Position numbers and translations under genes: made by a program. From Evansella caseinilytica (lineage in GTDB: Bacteria; Bacillota; Bacilli; Bacillales; Salisediminibacteriaceae), in the NCBI RefSeq assembly GCF_900107275.1, contig NZ_FNPI01000013.1, positions 1 through 64,000 on the forward strand: a stretch of DNA of 64,000 nt, given 5' to 3'. Below the pieces are notes generated by a model that was given only the letters and a program-made list of their open reading frames with translations, was not told the origin of the DNA and did no database searches. The first letter of the stretch is position 1; each line of letters begins with the position of its first letter. Positions 27,062 to 38,580 of this stretch are shown one piece after another.

Positions 27062-30000
27062 ATGAAGCGCTACACATCACAACGTCCGGTTCGTTTTGTC
27101 ACGGCGTCGAGCTTGTTTGACGGTCACGACGCCTCCATAAATATCATGCGCCGAATGCTTCAGGCATCAGGGGCGGAAGTGATTCACCTAGGACACAACC
27201 GCTCCGTGGAGGAGATCGTTCAGGCGGCGATTCAGGAAGATGTCCACGGCATCGCGATTTCGTCCTATCAAGGAGGGCATGTGGAATATTTTAAATACTT
27301 ATATGATCTGCTTCAGGAAAAACAGGCAGGACATATAAAGATTTTCGGCGGCGGGGGCGGTGTCATCATTCCACCGGAAATCAAAGAAATTCAGGACTAC
27401 GGTGTATGCCGGATCTTCTCTCCGGAAGACGGTCGGCGGCTCGGACTGCAGGGGATGATCAATGAGATGCTGGAGTGCTGTGATGTTTCTCTCGACGATG
27501 TGTCAGGACTGTCGCAGGAAAGCTTGCAGGAGCGTGAAATACGTACCGTCGCACGGCTGATCAGCATTGCGGAAAAACGGGCGTTCCGGGAACAACTGAA
27601 TGCCGAAGCAGCGGCGCTATTTGAACGGGAAATTGTTGGTCGCCCGCTGCCGGAGACGCCTGTCCTCGGAATCACCGGAACGGGTGGCGCCGGAAAAAGC
27701 TCGTTAACAGATGAAATCGTCCGCCGCTACTTAAGCGCTTTTGATGACAAAACGTTGGCGATTCTTTCTGTTGACCCGACGAAACGAAAAACCGGCGGCG
27801 CTTTACTAGGAGACCGCATCCGTATGAACGCGATTCATTCCCCGCGGGTATATATGCGCTCCTTGGCGACAAGAGACAGTCGTCAGGAGCTGTCGAAGGC
27901 GATTGCGGAGGCAATCCGTATCGTCAAGCTTGCCGGCTACGAGTTGATTATTGTTGAAACGAGCGGTATCGGACAAGGGGATGCGGCGATCACCGATGTC
28001 GCCGATCTATCGATGTATGTGATGACGAGCGAATTTGGCGCGCCGACGCAGCTGGAAAAAATCGATATGATAGATTACGCCGATATCATCGCCATCAACA
28101 AATTTGATCGAAAAGGGTCGGATGACGCCTTAAGGGAAGTAAGAAAACAGTATCAACGCAGCCATATGCTGTTTGAAGTCCGGCCGGAGGAAATGCCTGT
28201 CTTCGGAACGATTGCCAGCCAGTTCAACGACGCCGGCACAAACCGTCTGTTTTATGAGCTTATTCAGCTGTTGAACAAGCGTTGTGGAGCAGGCTGGCAT
28301 ACCGAGATTGGAAAAGGAGAGGAGATCACGATAAAAAAGGGCATTATTCCTCCTGAACAAATTCAATACTTACGGGAAATTGCCCAGGCTGTCCGAAGCT
28401 ATCACCAGCAGACAGAGACGGAAATGAAAACAGCCCGGCGGCTGTTTCAACTCGACGGAGCGCTGGCGGCATTAACTGAGCATGGGATGAATGGTGGAGG
28501 CGGCGGGCAAAACTCGGATTCTAAGCTGTCCGAAGAACATGACAGGCGAGAAGCTCTTTCCAAGCTGCCTGACAAACACAGGCATCAACCTCCCGTGGAG
28601 AGGGCCACAGCTGAGGCCGCGCCGTGTCAGCAGCGGGAATGGACCGCGCTGACCGAACTGCGGGAAATTTATCGGAACGCTCTTTTGCCGGAGACGATGG
28701 CCGCTCTTGATGCATGGGGAAAAAAGAAGCAAGCGTACGCTCAGAATGAATTTGTCATGAACATCCGTGATAAAAAAATAGTGACGCCGTTAAAAACGCG
28801 GAGCCTTTCCGGGTTGGATATTCCGAAGGTAGCGTTGCCGCGGTTCGCCGATTACGGGGAAATCGTCCGCTGGCTTCGTTCGGAAAATGTTCCGGGTGAG
28901 TTCCCGTATACGGCCGGCGTCTTCCCGTTCAAGCGGCAAGGGGAGGACCCGAAGCGGCAGTTTGCCGGAGAAGGCGGGCCAAAGCGGACGAACCGCCGGT
29001 TTCACTACTTATCGCAGGCCGATGATGCCAAGCGGTTGAGCACGGCCTTTGATTCGGTAACATTATACGGAGAGGACCCGGGGTACCGGCCTGATGTTTA
29101 CGGGAAGATCGGCGAGAGCGGTGTCAGTATTTGTACCCTTGATGATATGAAACTGCTGTACGATGGATTTGATCTGTGTGCGCCGGCTACCTCTGTATCG
29201 ATGACCATCAATGGCCCTGCTCCGATTATTCTCGCCATGTTTATGAATACGGCCATTGAACAGCAAGTGGCTGCGTTCCAAGAGAAACATGGAATTTTTC
29301 CCGACGAGCAGCAGTTGGCGGATATAAAGGCGCGGACGTTGTCCACGGTGCGAGGGACGGTGCAGGCGGATATTCTCAAGGAGGATCAGGGGCAGAATAC
29401 GTGCATTTTTTCGACGGAGTTTGCCTTAAGGATGATGGGGGATATTCAGCAATATTTCATTGACTGGAAGGTGCGGAATTATTATTCGGTGTCGATCAGC
29501 GGATACCATATTGCCGAGGCCGGGGCGAATCCGATCAGTCAACTGGCGTTCACGCTGGCCAACGGTTTTACGTACGTGGAGTATTATTTGAGCCGCGGGA
29601 TGGATATTGATGATTTTGCGCCGAATTTGTCGTTTTTCTTCAGCAATGGCTTGGACCCGGAATACACGGTGATCGGACGGGTAGCGCGCCGTATCTGGGC
29701 GGTGGCGATGCGCGACAGGTACGGCGGCAACGAACGGAGCCAGAAGCTGAAATATCATATTCAGACTTCGGGGCGGTCGCTGCATGCGATGGAGGTGGAT
29801 TTCAACGATATTCGGACGACGTTGCAGGCACTGTTGGCGATTTATGATAATTGCAATTCGCTGCACACGAATGCGTATGATGAGGCGGTGACCACGCCGA
29901 CGGAGGAAAGCGTGCGCCGGGCGATGGCGATTCAGCTGATTATTACGAAGGAGCTTGGCTTGGCGAAGAATGAGAATCCGCTACAAGGCTCGTTTGTGAT

Positions 30001-30454
30001 TGAGGAGCTGACGGATCTCGTGGAGGAAGCGGTGCTGATGGAATTGGAGCGGATCAGTGACCGCGGCGGTGTGCTGGGAGCGATGGAAACGCAGTATCAG
30101 CGTGGAAAAATCCAGGAGGAGTCGCTTTTATATGAAACGCTTAAGCATAGCGGCCAGCTGCCGATCATCGGGGTGAACACGTACTTAAATCCGGAAGCGT
30201 CGTCGGAGGGGGAGTTCCAGATGGAGCTGGCCCGGGCTTCGAAAGAGGAGAAGGAAGAGCAGATTCAACGGTTGCGAGCTTTTCAGGAGCGGCATGCACA
30301 GGAGGCGGAAGCTGCGCTTGCGAGGCTGAAGGCAGCGGCCTTGAGCGGAGGGAATTTGTTTGCGGAGCTGATGGAAACCGTGAAGGTGGCAAGTCTCGGT
30401 CAGATTACCGGCGCGCTGTATGAGGTTGGGGGCCAGTACAGGAGAAATTTGTAA
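27062..30454 (+). CDS. icmF: Fused isobutyryl-CoA mutase IcmF (B12 domain, GTPase, mutase)
   Basis: 1130 residues. It interconverts isobutyryl-CoA and n-butyryl-CoA using adenosylcobalamin. Order of parts: B12-binding domain (about 1-150, [15 protein letters not shown] and the GGGGGV loop); MeaI-type GTPase (P-loop [12 protein letters not shown], then [28 protein letters not shown]); a linker; and the substrate TIM-barrel (from about 550; [46 protein letters not shown]). A polar, glycine-rich linker of about 55 residues between GTPase and mutase ([13 protein letters not shown] onward) looks longer than needed. The ATG follows GGGGGGAG. Isovaleryl- or pivalyl-CoA mutase activity cannot be excluded. 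Confidence 0.95.
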   Translation: MKRYTSQRPVRFVTASSLFDGHDASINIMRRMLQASGAEVIHLGHNRSVEEIVQAAIQEDVHGIAISSYQGGHVEYFKYLYDLLQEKQAGHIKIFGGGGGVIIPPEIKEIQDYGVCRIFSPEDGRRLGLQGMINEMLECCDVSLDDVSGLSQESLQEREIRTVARLISIAEKRAFREQLNAEAAALFEREIVGRPLPETPVLGITGTGGAGKSSLTDEIVRRYLSAFDDKTLAILSVDPTKRKTGGALLGDRIRMNAIHSPRVYMRSLATRDSRQELSKAIAEAIRIVKLAGYELIIVETSGIGQGDAAITDVADLSMYVMTSEFGAPTQLEKIDMIDYADIIAINKFDRKGSDDALREVRKQYQRSHMLFEVRPEEMPVFGTIASQFNDAGTNRLFYELIQLLNKRCGAGWHTEIGKGEEITIKKGIIPPEQIQYLREIAQAVRSYHQQTETEMKTARRLFQLDGALAALTEHGMNGGGGGQNSDSKLSEEHDRREALSKLPDKHRHQPPVERATAEAAPCQQREWTALTELREIYRNALLPETMAALDAWGKKKQAYAQNEFVMNIRDKKIVTPLKTRSLSGLDIPKVALPRFADYGEIVRWLRSENVPGEFPYTAGVFPFKRQGEDPKRQFAGEGGPKRTNRRFHYLSQADDAKRLSTAFDSVTLYGEDPGYRPDVYGKIGESGVSICTLDDMKLLYDGFDLCAPATSVSMTINGPAPIILAMFMNTAIEQQVAAFQEKHGIFPDEQQLADIKARTLSTVRGTVQADILKEDQGQNTCIFSTEFALRMMGDIQQYFIDWKVRNYYSVSISGYHIAEAGANPISQLAFTLANGFTYVEYYLSRGMDIDDFAPNLSFFFSNGLDPEYTVIGRVARRIWAVAMRDRYGGNERSQKLKYHIQTSGRSLHAMEVDFNDIRTTLQALLAIYDNCNSLHTNAYDEAVTTPTEESVRRAMAIQLIITKELGLAKNENPLQGSFVIEELTDLVEEAVLMELERISDRGGVLGAMETQYQRGKIQEESLLYETLKHSGQLPIIGVNTYLNPEASSEGEFQMELARASKEEKEEQIQRLRAFQERHAQEAEAALARLKAAALSGGNLFAELMETVKVASLGQITGALYEVGGQYRRNL

Positions 30455-30495
30455 AAAGGAGAAGCTGTGAACAGGCCTGTTCCGCGCGCTTTTCC

Positions 30496-30599
30496 CGAAA
30501 AAACGTGAATCTGGTCGGAAGGGAATCGTATGAAAGTTGCAGTGTCTCGAAAGAGTCGGGATTGGGCCGGAAGGGAATCGTATAAGAGTTGCAGTGTCC
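30496..30599 (+). repeat. Two tandem 52-bp units after icmF
   Basis: Units at 30496-30547 and 30548-30599 share CGAAA at the start, GGAAGGGAATCGTATRARAG in the middle and TTGCAGTGTC at the end. A third CGAAAA begins at 30600 and then diverges. A related GGGCCGGAAG / TGTCCCGAAAA block is at 13805-13850. No gene is seen in 30455-30819. Confidence 0.7.
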
Positions 30600-30819
30600 C
30601 GAAAATTGCCTGACATTGACCTGGCCCAACCTGGCTCAAGCAGACCTGTTTGAAAGCAACAGCTTTAAATTTTGTCATAGCAGTCTGTCCGATGAAACGA
30701 TAAATGCAGATGTTTATTAAAATTGCCTTTAAAATCTGGCGGTGTAACCTTTTTCAATGAAGTTCATGCCGCACACATTTACATTTTTCATCTGCAGCCC
30801 AGTCTCGCTTGGCAATCTG

Positions 30820-31293
30820 CTAACAAGCCGTTATGGCGCCGCACGCCAGTCTTTTCCCGGCGTTTCCACATGGCTGTGTACGGTAGTCGTCAGGATTGGC
30901 GTGGATGATGACTGCCTTGCCGATGACATCAGCCACCGAAAACTTATTTGTAAAAAAGGACATATGCGCAAAACCATTATTCGAAAACAGGACAGGAAAG
31001 TCACCGGCATGGTTTCCGTGTGGCTGCTTTGACGGATTCCAGTGTTCTCCGGCAGCGAGAAACGGTTCTTCCGGGTTCCCCACTTCGCAATTCCCGCATT
31101 CATGCAAATGGAAGCCATGAGGGCCTATCGGCTCTTTATCATTAGCCGCCGGCCGGTATCGCGGCAAACCTGTTATTCTTGCTGATACACAGCAGCCCCC
31201 CGGGACATCTTTGAAGTAAACAGTACCGCTTATGTCAGGCGCCAATGGGCCGCCCTTCATCATTGCGAGAGCTACTGTTGGAAGAAGAAACAT
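30820..31293 (-). CDS. sodC: Cu/Zn superoxide dismutase family protein
   Basis: 157 residues. The copper and zinc ligands of SodC are complete: GFHLHE (two His), HGNHAGD (bridging His, zinc His and Asp) and VIIHANPDD (last copper His). The structural Cys pair (HECGNC and RLACGAI) and the active-site Arg (GKRLACG) are present too. The enzyme dismutates superoxide, usually outside the membrane. The N-terminus MFLLPTVALAMMKGG is too short and uncharged for a standard signal peptide and has no lipobox, so location is unclear. AAAGGGGGT precedes the ATG. In B. subtilis the SodC-like YojM is a lipoprotein at another locus. Confidence 0.9.
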   Translation of the reverse strand: MFLLPTVALAMMKGGPLAPDISGTVYFKDVPGGCCVSARITGLPRYRPAANDKEPIGPHGFHLHECGNCEVGNPEEPFLAAGEHWNPSKQPHGNHAGDFPVLFSNNGFAHMSFFTNKFSVADVIGKAVIIHANPDDYRTQPCGNAGKRLACGAITAC

Positions 31294-31835
31294 GTGAATA
31301 CCCCCTTTCTAAGTACTCGAAGTTTTTGAAACATGCAAGCCGGTATGGTGCCGCAATTATCTATGCTATTGTGTATGTAGAGATGATGCTTAAAGATATA
31401 CCGAATGCCTATTTGTACATCCCGGAAAAACTTTTTAGAAACAAAACGATCGAACCAAGTGCAGGAGCAAGGATTTTAGTGGAGAAAAATGTTGAGAGGT
31501 ACTGGCATAATTTTATAAGATGTGTTTATAATGAAAGGTATGAATTTATTGCATCCGTAAAGTATAATAAAAATAGACTGATACGGGTGCAATCGCAATA
31601 CATATTTATTTAGAACGATTGGAGTTTTTAAGTAAAAACAACAATGCTGCAGGGTGGACTCTCCCTTTCCCTTATGGATGAAAAAATGCCCGTTCTGCTG
31701 GAAAAATACGAGGGCGAAAGTTCACGCTGCGCCCCATAAAAGAGGCTTTGAGCTACAGGAAACGTAAAAGCAATTTTTCCAAACGGCTACCGGAAATATC
31801 GCTATAGAAATTTTTGTTGAAAGGAAGTGCCAGTC
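31294..31835. other. Gene-free stretch between sodC and rpoE
   Basis: An AT-rich 540-bp divergent gap. A frame at 31245-31613 reads plausibly at its C-terminus but has no ribosome binding site and overlaps the start of sodC, so I do not call it. No repeat family member is seen. The rpoE promoter must lie in the 3' half, but I cannot pick a clear -35/-10 pair. Confidence 0.4.
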
Positions 31836-32342
31836 GTGAGCATCAAACAGTACAGTGAGGAGCAGCTAAAGGAAATGGCCATGCTTGAAGTTGCTTATGA
31901 GATTTTAAATGAAGGAAAGGATCCGTTTGATTATCATACTTTGCTGAAGCGAGTTGTGGAAGCAAAGGAAATAACAGAAGAAGAGATGACCAAACGGATT
32001 GCTCATTTGTATACGGAAATGTCAATGGATGGACGTTTCGTCAACATCGGGGAGAATCGCTGGGGACTTCGGTCCTGGTATCCGTTTGATCAGACGGAAG
32101 AGGAGCTGTCTCAGGCGAACAAAACGCGTAAAAAACGTCGCGACGATGAAGACGATGATTATTACGTTGAAGAAGACTTTGAAGATTTCGATGAATTCGA
32201 GGATCTTGAAGATGAACTGGATGAACTGGCGAATGAGGATGATGAGGATTTTGAAGAAGAAAGCCTCGATGAAGAAGAAGAGGAAGAGGAATTTCCTGGA
32301 GACGACTTTGATTCCGAAGAATCGGAAGATGATTTGTTGTAA
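31836..32342 (+). CDS. rpoE: RNA polymerase delta subunit
   Basis: 168 residues from the GTG at 31836, which is the one spaced for AAAGGAAG; another GTG at 31827 overlaps that site. The N-terminal half is the globular HARE-HTH domain (MAMLEVAYEILNEGKDPFDY). The C-terminal half is a long disordered acidic tail of Asp and Glu that displaces nucleic acids from RNA polymerase. The delta subunit speeds core recycling and increases sensitivity to the initiating nucleotide, in step with pyrG just downstream. No terminator of its own apart from the pyrG attenuator region. Confidence 0.96.
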   Translation: MSIKQYSEEQLKEMAMLEVAYEILNEGKDPFDYHTLLKRVVEAKEITEEEMTKRIAHLYTEMSMDGRFVNIGENRWGLRSWYPFDQTEEELSQANKTRKKRRDDEDDDYYVEEDFEDFDEFEDLEDELDELANEDDEDFEEESLDEEEEEEEFPGDDFDSEESEDDLL

Positions 32343-32398
32343 GAACTGTACAATACGATAAAATGCAATCTTTTTGAACAAACACGATAAAACCGACC

Positions 32399-32427
32399 TT
32401 GACTTTTCTCAGAGAACCCGCTAAAAT
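32399..32427 (+). promoter_or_regulatory. pyrG promoter with a GGG initiation site
   Basis: TTGACT (32399-32404), a 17-base spacer and TAAAAT (32422-32427). Eight bases on comes GGGC (32435-32438). B. subtilis pyrG starts transcription at GGGC, and when CTP is low the polymerase stutters and adds extra G residues. Confidence 0.8.
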
Positions 32428-32478
32428 CATTTTTGGGCTTTACAATTATTTAAAATATGAAAGCATGCGTATAGATGA

Positions 32479-32524
32479 CAAAAGTGCCCCCTCTTAATTT
32501 TGAGGCGGGCGCTTTTGTTTTTTA
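32479..32524 (+). terminator. pyrG: pyrG attenuator (CTP-sensitive)
   Basis: ACAAAAGTGCCC pairs with GGGCGCTTTTGT, followed by TTTTTT. The 5' arm carries CCCCCTC (32488-32494), the C-rich target that a poly-G 5' end would pair with. That pairing would open the hairpin and allow read-through to pyrG. The layout of GGG start, short leader and C-rich terminator arm fits the known reiterative-transcription mechanism for pyrG in Gram-positive bacteria. Confidence 0.8.
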
Positions 32525-32526
32525 TC

Positions 32527-32833
32527 ATTTTTGAACACACTCTAAAAGAGCATTTTCAAAAAGGCAATGGTTCCGCTCGATGCGCCCCAATTCCGCCTAA
32601 GCACTGCCCACGTCCTGTGGGCAACGGCGGAATGTCACCATCGTGGTTCCGAGAAAACCACTCATAGCTGGCTTGAGAAGCATGCATCGGCTTCACTCCA
32701 TTGTCTCTTCCTCTGCTAGTATTGCTCTGACGTCTATCCGTCGAGACAGCTCGCAGCTTCTCAGTGAAGCCCGGCTCGTTGCTTCGTGTTTGTTCCAAAA
32801 GATAAAAAGTGAACTTTTTGAACAAACGCTTAA
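32527..32833. repeat. Full-length type C repeat inside the pyrG leader
   Basis: Bounded by TTTTTGAACACACTCTAAAAG at the left, where a second end TTTTCAAAAAGGCAATGG begins, and by a type A hairpin at the right (TTGTTCCAAAAGAT...GAACTTTTTGAACAA). The body carries CCGCTCGATGCGCC, CCTAAGCACTGCCCACG / GTGGGCAACGGCGGAATG, AAAACCACTCATAGC and the TTGTCTCTTCCTCTGCTAG module. It ends 35 bases before the pyrG start. A fragment (CTTTTTGAACAAACACG) lies just after rpoE at 32370. Confidence 0.88.
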
Positions 32834-32855
32834 AACATAAATTCATTAAAAGTGA

Positions 32856-34475
<1,620 letters not shown>

Positions 34476-34493
34476 TTGCTTTTGGAATACTGG

Positions 34494-34539
34494 GGGAGTG
34501 CCTCAAATCGGTATTTTACCTTTTGAGGCACCCTTTTTT
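34494..34539 (+). terminator. Intrinsic terminator of pyrG
   Basis: GTGCCTCAAA pairs with TTTTGAGGCAC, then CCTTTTTT. It starts about 20 bases after the stop. Confidence 0.85.
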
Positions 34540-34617
34540 GTTTGCTTGAACGTGAAAAGAAAGCGGACATCTTTCAAGCCTGCGAGCGTCCAGCCGCGCA
34601 CACAGATTAGCGCAAGC

Positions 34618-35154
34618 TTACATCTCATACTCCTCTAGGAATTCCAGTACAATGAAGTACAGCTGATAAAATAAATGCAGCGCCGCCAGCAGGTGAGGTT
34701 TTCCAATGCGCCTGCCGTCGTCAAGTGGTACGAAGCCTTTGGATATTCCGGTGGAAAAATGATACTGGCAATCTGTTGTCCAGGTTGTCTGATATGCCTC
34801 GTCTGCTTTTTCCGTTATGCCGGGAGAAGAGATACCGATGACTTGAGCGCCGTTTTCCGCAGCTTTTTTTACGATGGCCGCGGCTGTTTCGCTGCCGGGG
34901 TCCGGAGAGAAGACGAGAACTACATCCAGCTCGGAAAAGCGTGTTTCCGCAGTGCTTTCCACGATTGAAGGAAGCGCATCCTCTCCAAGCAATGCCTGCT
35001 GAACGATGCCGCGAAGTTCTTTTTCCCCGTAAATATACAGCTGTCCCTCACTGATAATCGCCTGCGACACGAGGCGGGCCGCTTCTTCCATATCCAATTC
35101 GTAATCCTGAAAACGCTGCAGTAACCCTTGTAATTGTGTTTGAAATATTTTCAT
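34618..35154 (-). CDS. ywjG: YwjG family protein (DUF2529, SIS-like)
   Basis: 178 residues, convergent with pyrG and divergent from spo0F, as in B. subtilis. The fold reads like a sugar-isomerase (SIS) domain: GQLYIYGEKELRGIVQQAL, VVLVFSPDPGSETAAAIVKKAAENGAQVIGISS and a helical C-terminus. No catalytic residues recognised; function unknown. The start at 35154 is chosen over an ATG six codons upstream because AAGG is spaced for it. Confidence 0.82.
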   Translation of the reverse strand: MKIFQTQLQGLLQRFQDYELDMEEAARLVSQAIISEGQLYIYGEKELRGIVQQALLGEDALPSIVESTAETRFSELDVVLVFSPDPGSETAAAIVKKAAENGAQVIGISSPGITEKADEAYQTTWTTDCQYHFSTGISKGFVPLDDGRRIGKPHLLAALHLFYQLYFIVLEFLEEYEM

Positions 35155-35409
35155 CTTGATCCAACCTTTCATCTATGATTTTGTCGTCCGTCTAAGTATC
35201 GTGAACTGATCACGTCCTGCGTCAGCGATGAACTGCGCCAAATTTCATTGCTGGCGCGTACTCGTTTTTTCATCACGGCTTTATTTTACCAGTCCCGCCT
35301 TATTTGACAAAGCCTGGATTCTATCGCTTGCAGGTGAAAAGAGCCACTACAGTGACGGTTGTAAAAAAATCCTGGTAAAAAGATTGTCGTAAAAATGCGG
35401 CCATTGATT

Positions 35410-35547
35410 TAGGCTGCAATGGCATCGCTCGTTCCGCGCTGCTATGAGAAACCCACTCATACTCATAGCAGGCTTTTAAAATGATGCAACGGCTTCGCGT
35501 ATTGCTTAGAGGCACTAGATAAAGGGAAAAAGCGCCCTTTTTCAGCT
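35410..35547. repeat. Degraded type C repeat before spo0F
   Basis: GCAATGGCATCGCTCG, GAGAAACCCACTCATACTC and GATGCAACGGCTTCGCG match in order the GCAATGGTTCCGCTCG, AGAAAACCACTCA and GATGCATCGGCTCC blocks of type C elements elsewhere. A small hairpin AAGGG-AAAAAGCG-CCCTT follows. The ends are lost. The rest of 35155-35595 shows nothing else. Confidence 0.55.
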
Positions 35548-35595
35548 GGCCCTGTAAAAAAAAGTGACATTTTTTTGTATTTCACCATAAATAAA

Positions 35596-35622
35596 GAAGG
35601 AATTTCGCAATAAAAAGCGAAT
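35596..35622 (+). promoter_or_regulatory. Sigma-H promoter of spo0F
   Basis: GAAGGAATT (35596-35604), 11 bases, then AGCGAAT (35616-35622). Both match the sigma-H consensus (RnAGGAwww and RnnGAAT) with correct spacing. spo0F is sigma-H-dependent in B. subtilis. The start codon is about 105 bases downstream. Confidence 0.8.
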
Positions 35623-35727
35623 TCAATGTAGTTGTAAAGCAAGATTTGATGGCTATACATACATAAACAATCAGCTGCAGTGTCATCATCTTGATCCTGC
35701 TAGTTTAAAAAGGAGGTAGATTGTCTT

Positions 35728-36090
35728 ATGAAGAAAAAGCTGTTAATAGTGGATGATCAATTCGGAATTCGCGTGTTATTGAATGAGGTTTTCGAGAAAG
35801 ACGGTTACAAAACGTTGCAGGCTTCCAACGGAAAAGCAGCCTTGAAGATCGTCGAGGAGGAAAATCCGGATCTGATTTTACTGGACATGAAAATTCCCGG
35901 TATGGATGGATTGGAAATTTTACGCGAAATCAAAAAAATGGGCGCCAACTCAAAAGTGATCATGATGACGGCATACGGCGAGCTTGAAATGATAAATGAG
36001 GCAATGCAGTTGGGCGCATTGACACACTTTGCCAAGCCATTTGATATTGATGAAGTCCGGGACGAAGTAAGGAATTATATTCATTCATAA
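35728..36090 (+). CDS. spo0F: Sporulation response regulator Spo0F
   Basis: 120 residues, a single receiver domain without an output domain. It takes phosphate from sporulation kinases and passes it to Spo0B in the phosphorelay. The acidic pocket (VDDQFG), phosphoacceptor Asp in [14 protein letters not shown], the conserved Thr (MMTAYG) and the Lys in HFAKPFD are present. AAAAGGAGG precedes the ATG. It has its own sigma-H promoter. Confidence 0.96.
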   Translation: MKKKLLIVDDQFGIRVLLNEVFEKDGYKTLQASNGKAALKIVEEENPDLILLDMKIPGMDGLEILREIKKMGANSKVIMMTAYGELEMINEAMQLGALTHFAKPFDIDEVRDEVRNYIHS

Positions 36091-36162
36091 GAAAATTTGT
36101 CAAACGTTGTTATTACAAATTGACAAGAATTCTTAACAATTTCACATGAATTTCATTCTTCG

Positions 36163-36168
36163 TATGCT
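36163..36168 (+). promoter_or_regulatory. Possible -10 element upstream of fbaA
   Basis: TATAAT-like box in CTATAATAG about 250 bases before fbaA, with no good -35 at 17 bases. The gap also holds a short fragment of the repeat family at 36306-36325 (GTGTGTTCAAAAAGAGGACAT). Confidence 0.35.
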
Positions 36169-36420
36169 ATAATAGTTCGTGTGAGTCAACCTTGAATGGA
36201 TTTGGCTGTGGCCGACAGGTTCATGGCTTTTTTCACGTAAACTTCTGAATGTTACATAGGACAAGGATAAGCAGACTAAATCATGTAAATATTATTAGTA
36301 GTTTAGTGTGTGTTCAAAAAGAGGACATAGCTTTACTTCTCTATATAACGTTCGTAAAGAAGTGGCCATTCATTATGGTGGATGAATAACGCACGTGAAT
36401 GTCAAAGGAGGATAAAACGT

Positions 36421-37284
36421 ATGCCTTTAGTATCAATGAAAGAAATGCTGGAAGATGCAAAAGCCGGCGGCTACGCAGTAGGACAATTTAACTTGAACAA
36501 CCTTGAGTTTACTCAGGCGATTCTGCAAGCTGCTGAAGAAGAACAGTCCCCTGTAATTTTGGGAGTTTCTGAAGGAGCTGCCCGCTATATGGGAGGGTTC
36601 TTCACCGTTGTGAACATAGTGGAAGGATTGATGGCTGACTACAACATTACTGTTCCTGTTGCGATTCATCTGGATCACGGTTCCAGCTTTGAAAAGTGTG
36701 TGGAAGCAATGTATGCAGGCTTCACTTCTGTCATGATCGACGGATCTCACCATCCGCTGGAAGAAAACATTGCTTTAACAAAAAAAGTAGTGGAGGTAGC
36801 CCATACACTTGGTGTGTCGGTTGAAGCGGAATTAGGCCGTATCGGCGGACAGGAAGATGACCTGGTGGTGGACGACGCGGATGCAGCGTATGCAATCCCT
36901 TCTGAGTGTGACCAATTGGTACGTGAAACCGGTGTGGACTGCTTTGCTCCTGCATTAGGCTCCGTACACGGACCTTACAAAGGGGAACCGAATCTTGGCT
37001 TTGACCGCATGGAGGAAATCGGCAAGTTAACTGGCCTGCCGCTTGTGCTTCACGGCGGAACGGGGATTCCTACACACGACATTCAAAAAGCAATTTCTCT
37101 AGGAACTGCAAAAATCAACGTTAACACAGAAAATCAGATTGCGTCCGCAAAGCGTGTTCGCGAAGTTCTTGCAGAAAAGCCGAATGAGTATGATCCGCGT
37201 AAATACTTAGGACCTGCCCGCGAAGCGATTAAGGAAACAGTAATCGGCAAAATGCGCGAGTTTGGTTCTTCCAATAAAGCATAA
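36421..37284 (+). CDS. fbaA: Fructose-1,6-bisphosphate aldolase, class II
   Basis: 287 residues. Zinc-dependent glycolytic and gluconeogenic aldolase. Catalytic and zinc-binding motifs are present: [11 protein letters not shown] (Asp and His), the [13 protein letters not shown] loop, [13 protein letters not shown] and HGGTGIP. AAAGGAGG precedes the ATG at 36421; an upstream in-frame ATG lacks one. Position after spo0F matches B. subtilis. A tandem type B repeat separates it from tal. Confidence 0.97.
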   Translation: MPLVSMKEMLEDAKAGGYAVGQFNLNNLEFTQAILQAAEEEQSPVILGVSEGAARYMGGFFTVVNIVEGLMADYNITVPVAIHLDHGSSFEKCVEAMYAGFTSVMIDGSHHPLEENIALTKKVVEVAHTLGVSVEAELGRIGGQEDDLVVDDADAAYAIPSECDQLVRETGVDCFAPALGSVHGPYKGEPNLGFDRMEEIGKLTGLPLVLHGGTGIPTHDIQKAISLGTAKINVNTENQIASAKRVREVLAEKPNEYDPRKYLGPAREAIKETVIGKMREFGSSNKA

Positions 37285-37298
37285 AACATCCTTTAAGT

Positions 37299-37606
37299 AT
37301 GTGTTCAAAAAGGAGGACATAACAGCGGCAAGAAGGTCGAAGCGCGACAGCCACGAGCAGCGGAGCGTACAAGGGCGTACGTGAGCAGCGGAGGGGCAGA
37401 GCAATGAAGAGATTCGCAGGCGCTGTATCCCGGACTTTTTGAACATCCTTTAAGTATGTGTTCAAAAAGGAGGACATAACAGCGGCAAGAAGGTCGAAGC
37501 GCGACAGCCACGAGCAGCGGAGCGTACAAGGGACGTACGTGAGCAGCGGAGGGGCAGAGCAATGAAGAGATTCGCAGGCGCTGTATCCCGGACTTTTTGA
37601 ACATCC
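37299..37606. repeat. Two tandem copies of the type B repeat, reverse orientation to 421-731
   Basis: Copies of about 150 bp start with GTGTTCAAAAAGGAGGACAT (37301 and 37458) and end CCCGGACTTTTTGAACATCC. They differ by one base in the GGG-CGTACG / GGGACGTACG block. The copies are joined by TTTAAGTATGTG, and CTTTAAG flanks both outer ends. The body holds two GAGCAGCGGAG blocks around a CGTACG. Relative to the pair before ywfO the strand is reversed. The remaining part of the fbaA-tal gap (37607-37842) shows no gene or clear promoter. Confidence 0.9.
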
Positions 37607-37842
37607 TTTAAGAAGAAAGTTGGTGGCAGCTTCACGTAAGCTGTCAACCAGCTTTCCTTTTCGTCTTCATTCGTCACAATCTTCGGAAAAAAGTAAACGT
37701 TTACCGATAATATGATATTTTCTATCATTATATTTATGATTAATCCAGCCTCTTCGCCGTGGTAATAAAAAAGTAGAGGAATTACGGAGAAGTAAATAGA
37801 AATTATTAATAGATCGGTTTTAAAATCATGGAGGTGCAGAGC

Positions 37843-38493
37843 ATGAAATTTTTTATTGACACAGCAAATTTGGATGAAATTAAACAAGCCCATCAGCTGG
37901 GAATTTTGTCCGGGGTTACCACGAATCCTTCACTGGTGGCAAAGGAAGGGGTAAACTTTCATGAGCGTCTAAAAGCGATTACGGAAGTAGTGACAACCGG
38001 GTCGGTTAGTGCTGAAGTCATTGCCACGGATGCAGCTGGGATGATTGAAGAAGGAAAAGAACTGGCGGCGATTGCTCCAAACATTACAATTAAGGTTCCA
38101 ATGACATTGGAGGGGCTGAAAGCTGTCCGCGCCTTCAGTGAACTTAATATCAGCACAAATGTAACACTTGTTTTTTCCGTAAATCAAGCGTTGCTGGCAG
38201 CGCGCGCCGGTGCAACATATGTTTCACCGTTCCTAGGAAGACTTGATGACATCGGTCATGACGGACTTGAACTTATTTCTAAAATTGCCGAAGTCTTTGA
38301 TCTGCATGGTATTTCGACGGAGATCATCGCTGCGTCCATCCGCCATCCGCAGCATGTGACGGAATCAGCCTTGCGCGGGGCACATATTGCTACGATTCCG
38401 TTCCAGGTTATCCGCCAGCTTGTTCAACATCCTTTGACTGATGCCGGGATTGAAAGATTTCTGAGTGACTGGGAAAAGACGAAAAAATCGTAA
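37843..38493 (+). CDS. tal: Transaldolase (small TAL/FSA type)
   Basis: 216 residues, the short bacterial transaldolase/fructose-6-phosphate aldolase-like form. It transfers a dihydroxyacetone unit between pentose-phosphate and glycolytic sugars through a Schiff base. Typical segments: [27 protein letters not shown], the catalytic Lys in NITIKVPMT, and [19 protein letters not shown] precedes the ATG at 37843. Lies between fbaA and murA2 as in B. subtilis (ywjH). Discrimination from fructose-6-phosphate aldolase is by synteny. Confidence 0.94.
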   Translation: MKFFIDTANLDEIKQAHQLGILSGVTTNPSLVAKEGVNFHERLKAITEVVTTGSVSAEVIATDAAGMIEEGKELAAIAPNITIKVPMTLEGLKAVRAFSELNISTNVTLVFSVNQALLAARAGATYVSPFLGRLDDIGHDGLELISKIAEVFDLHGISTEIIAASIRHPQHVTESALRGAHIATIPFQVIRQLVQHPLTDAGIERFLSDWEKTKKS

Positions 38494-38580
38494 TATGTAT
38501 GTTTCTTGTACCATGTCTAAAATGGATTTGAACCGTATAAAATGGTAGATAGAGCTCGTTTGTGGTACGATTTTATTAGA

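Noticed and set aside
31245-31613. 122-codon frame (C-terminus AYLYIPEKLFRNKT...) upstream of rpoE
   Set aside because: Overlaps the start of sodC on the other strand, lacks a ribosome binding site at any start codon and has no family resemblance I can name. It could be a decayed gene.
36220-36260. Riboswitch or terminator in the spo0F-fbaA gap (GGCTGTGGCCGACAGG...GGCTTTTTT)
   Set aside because: Only a short GCC/GGC stem can form before the T-run; no conserved riboswitch core is recognised.
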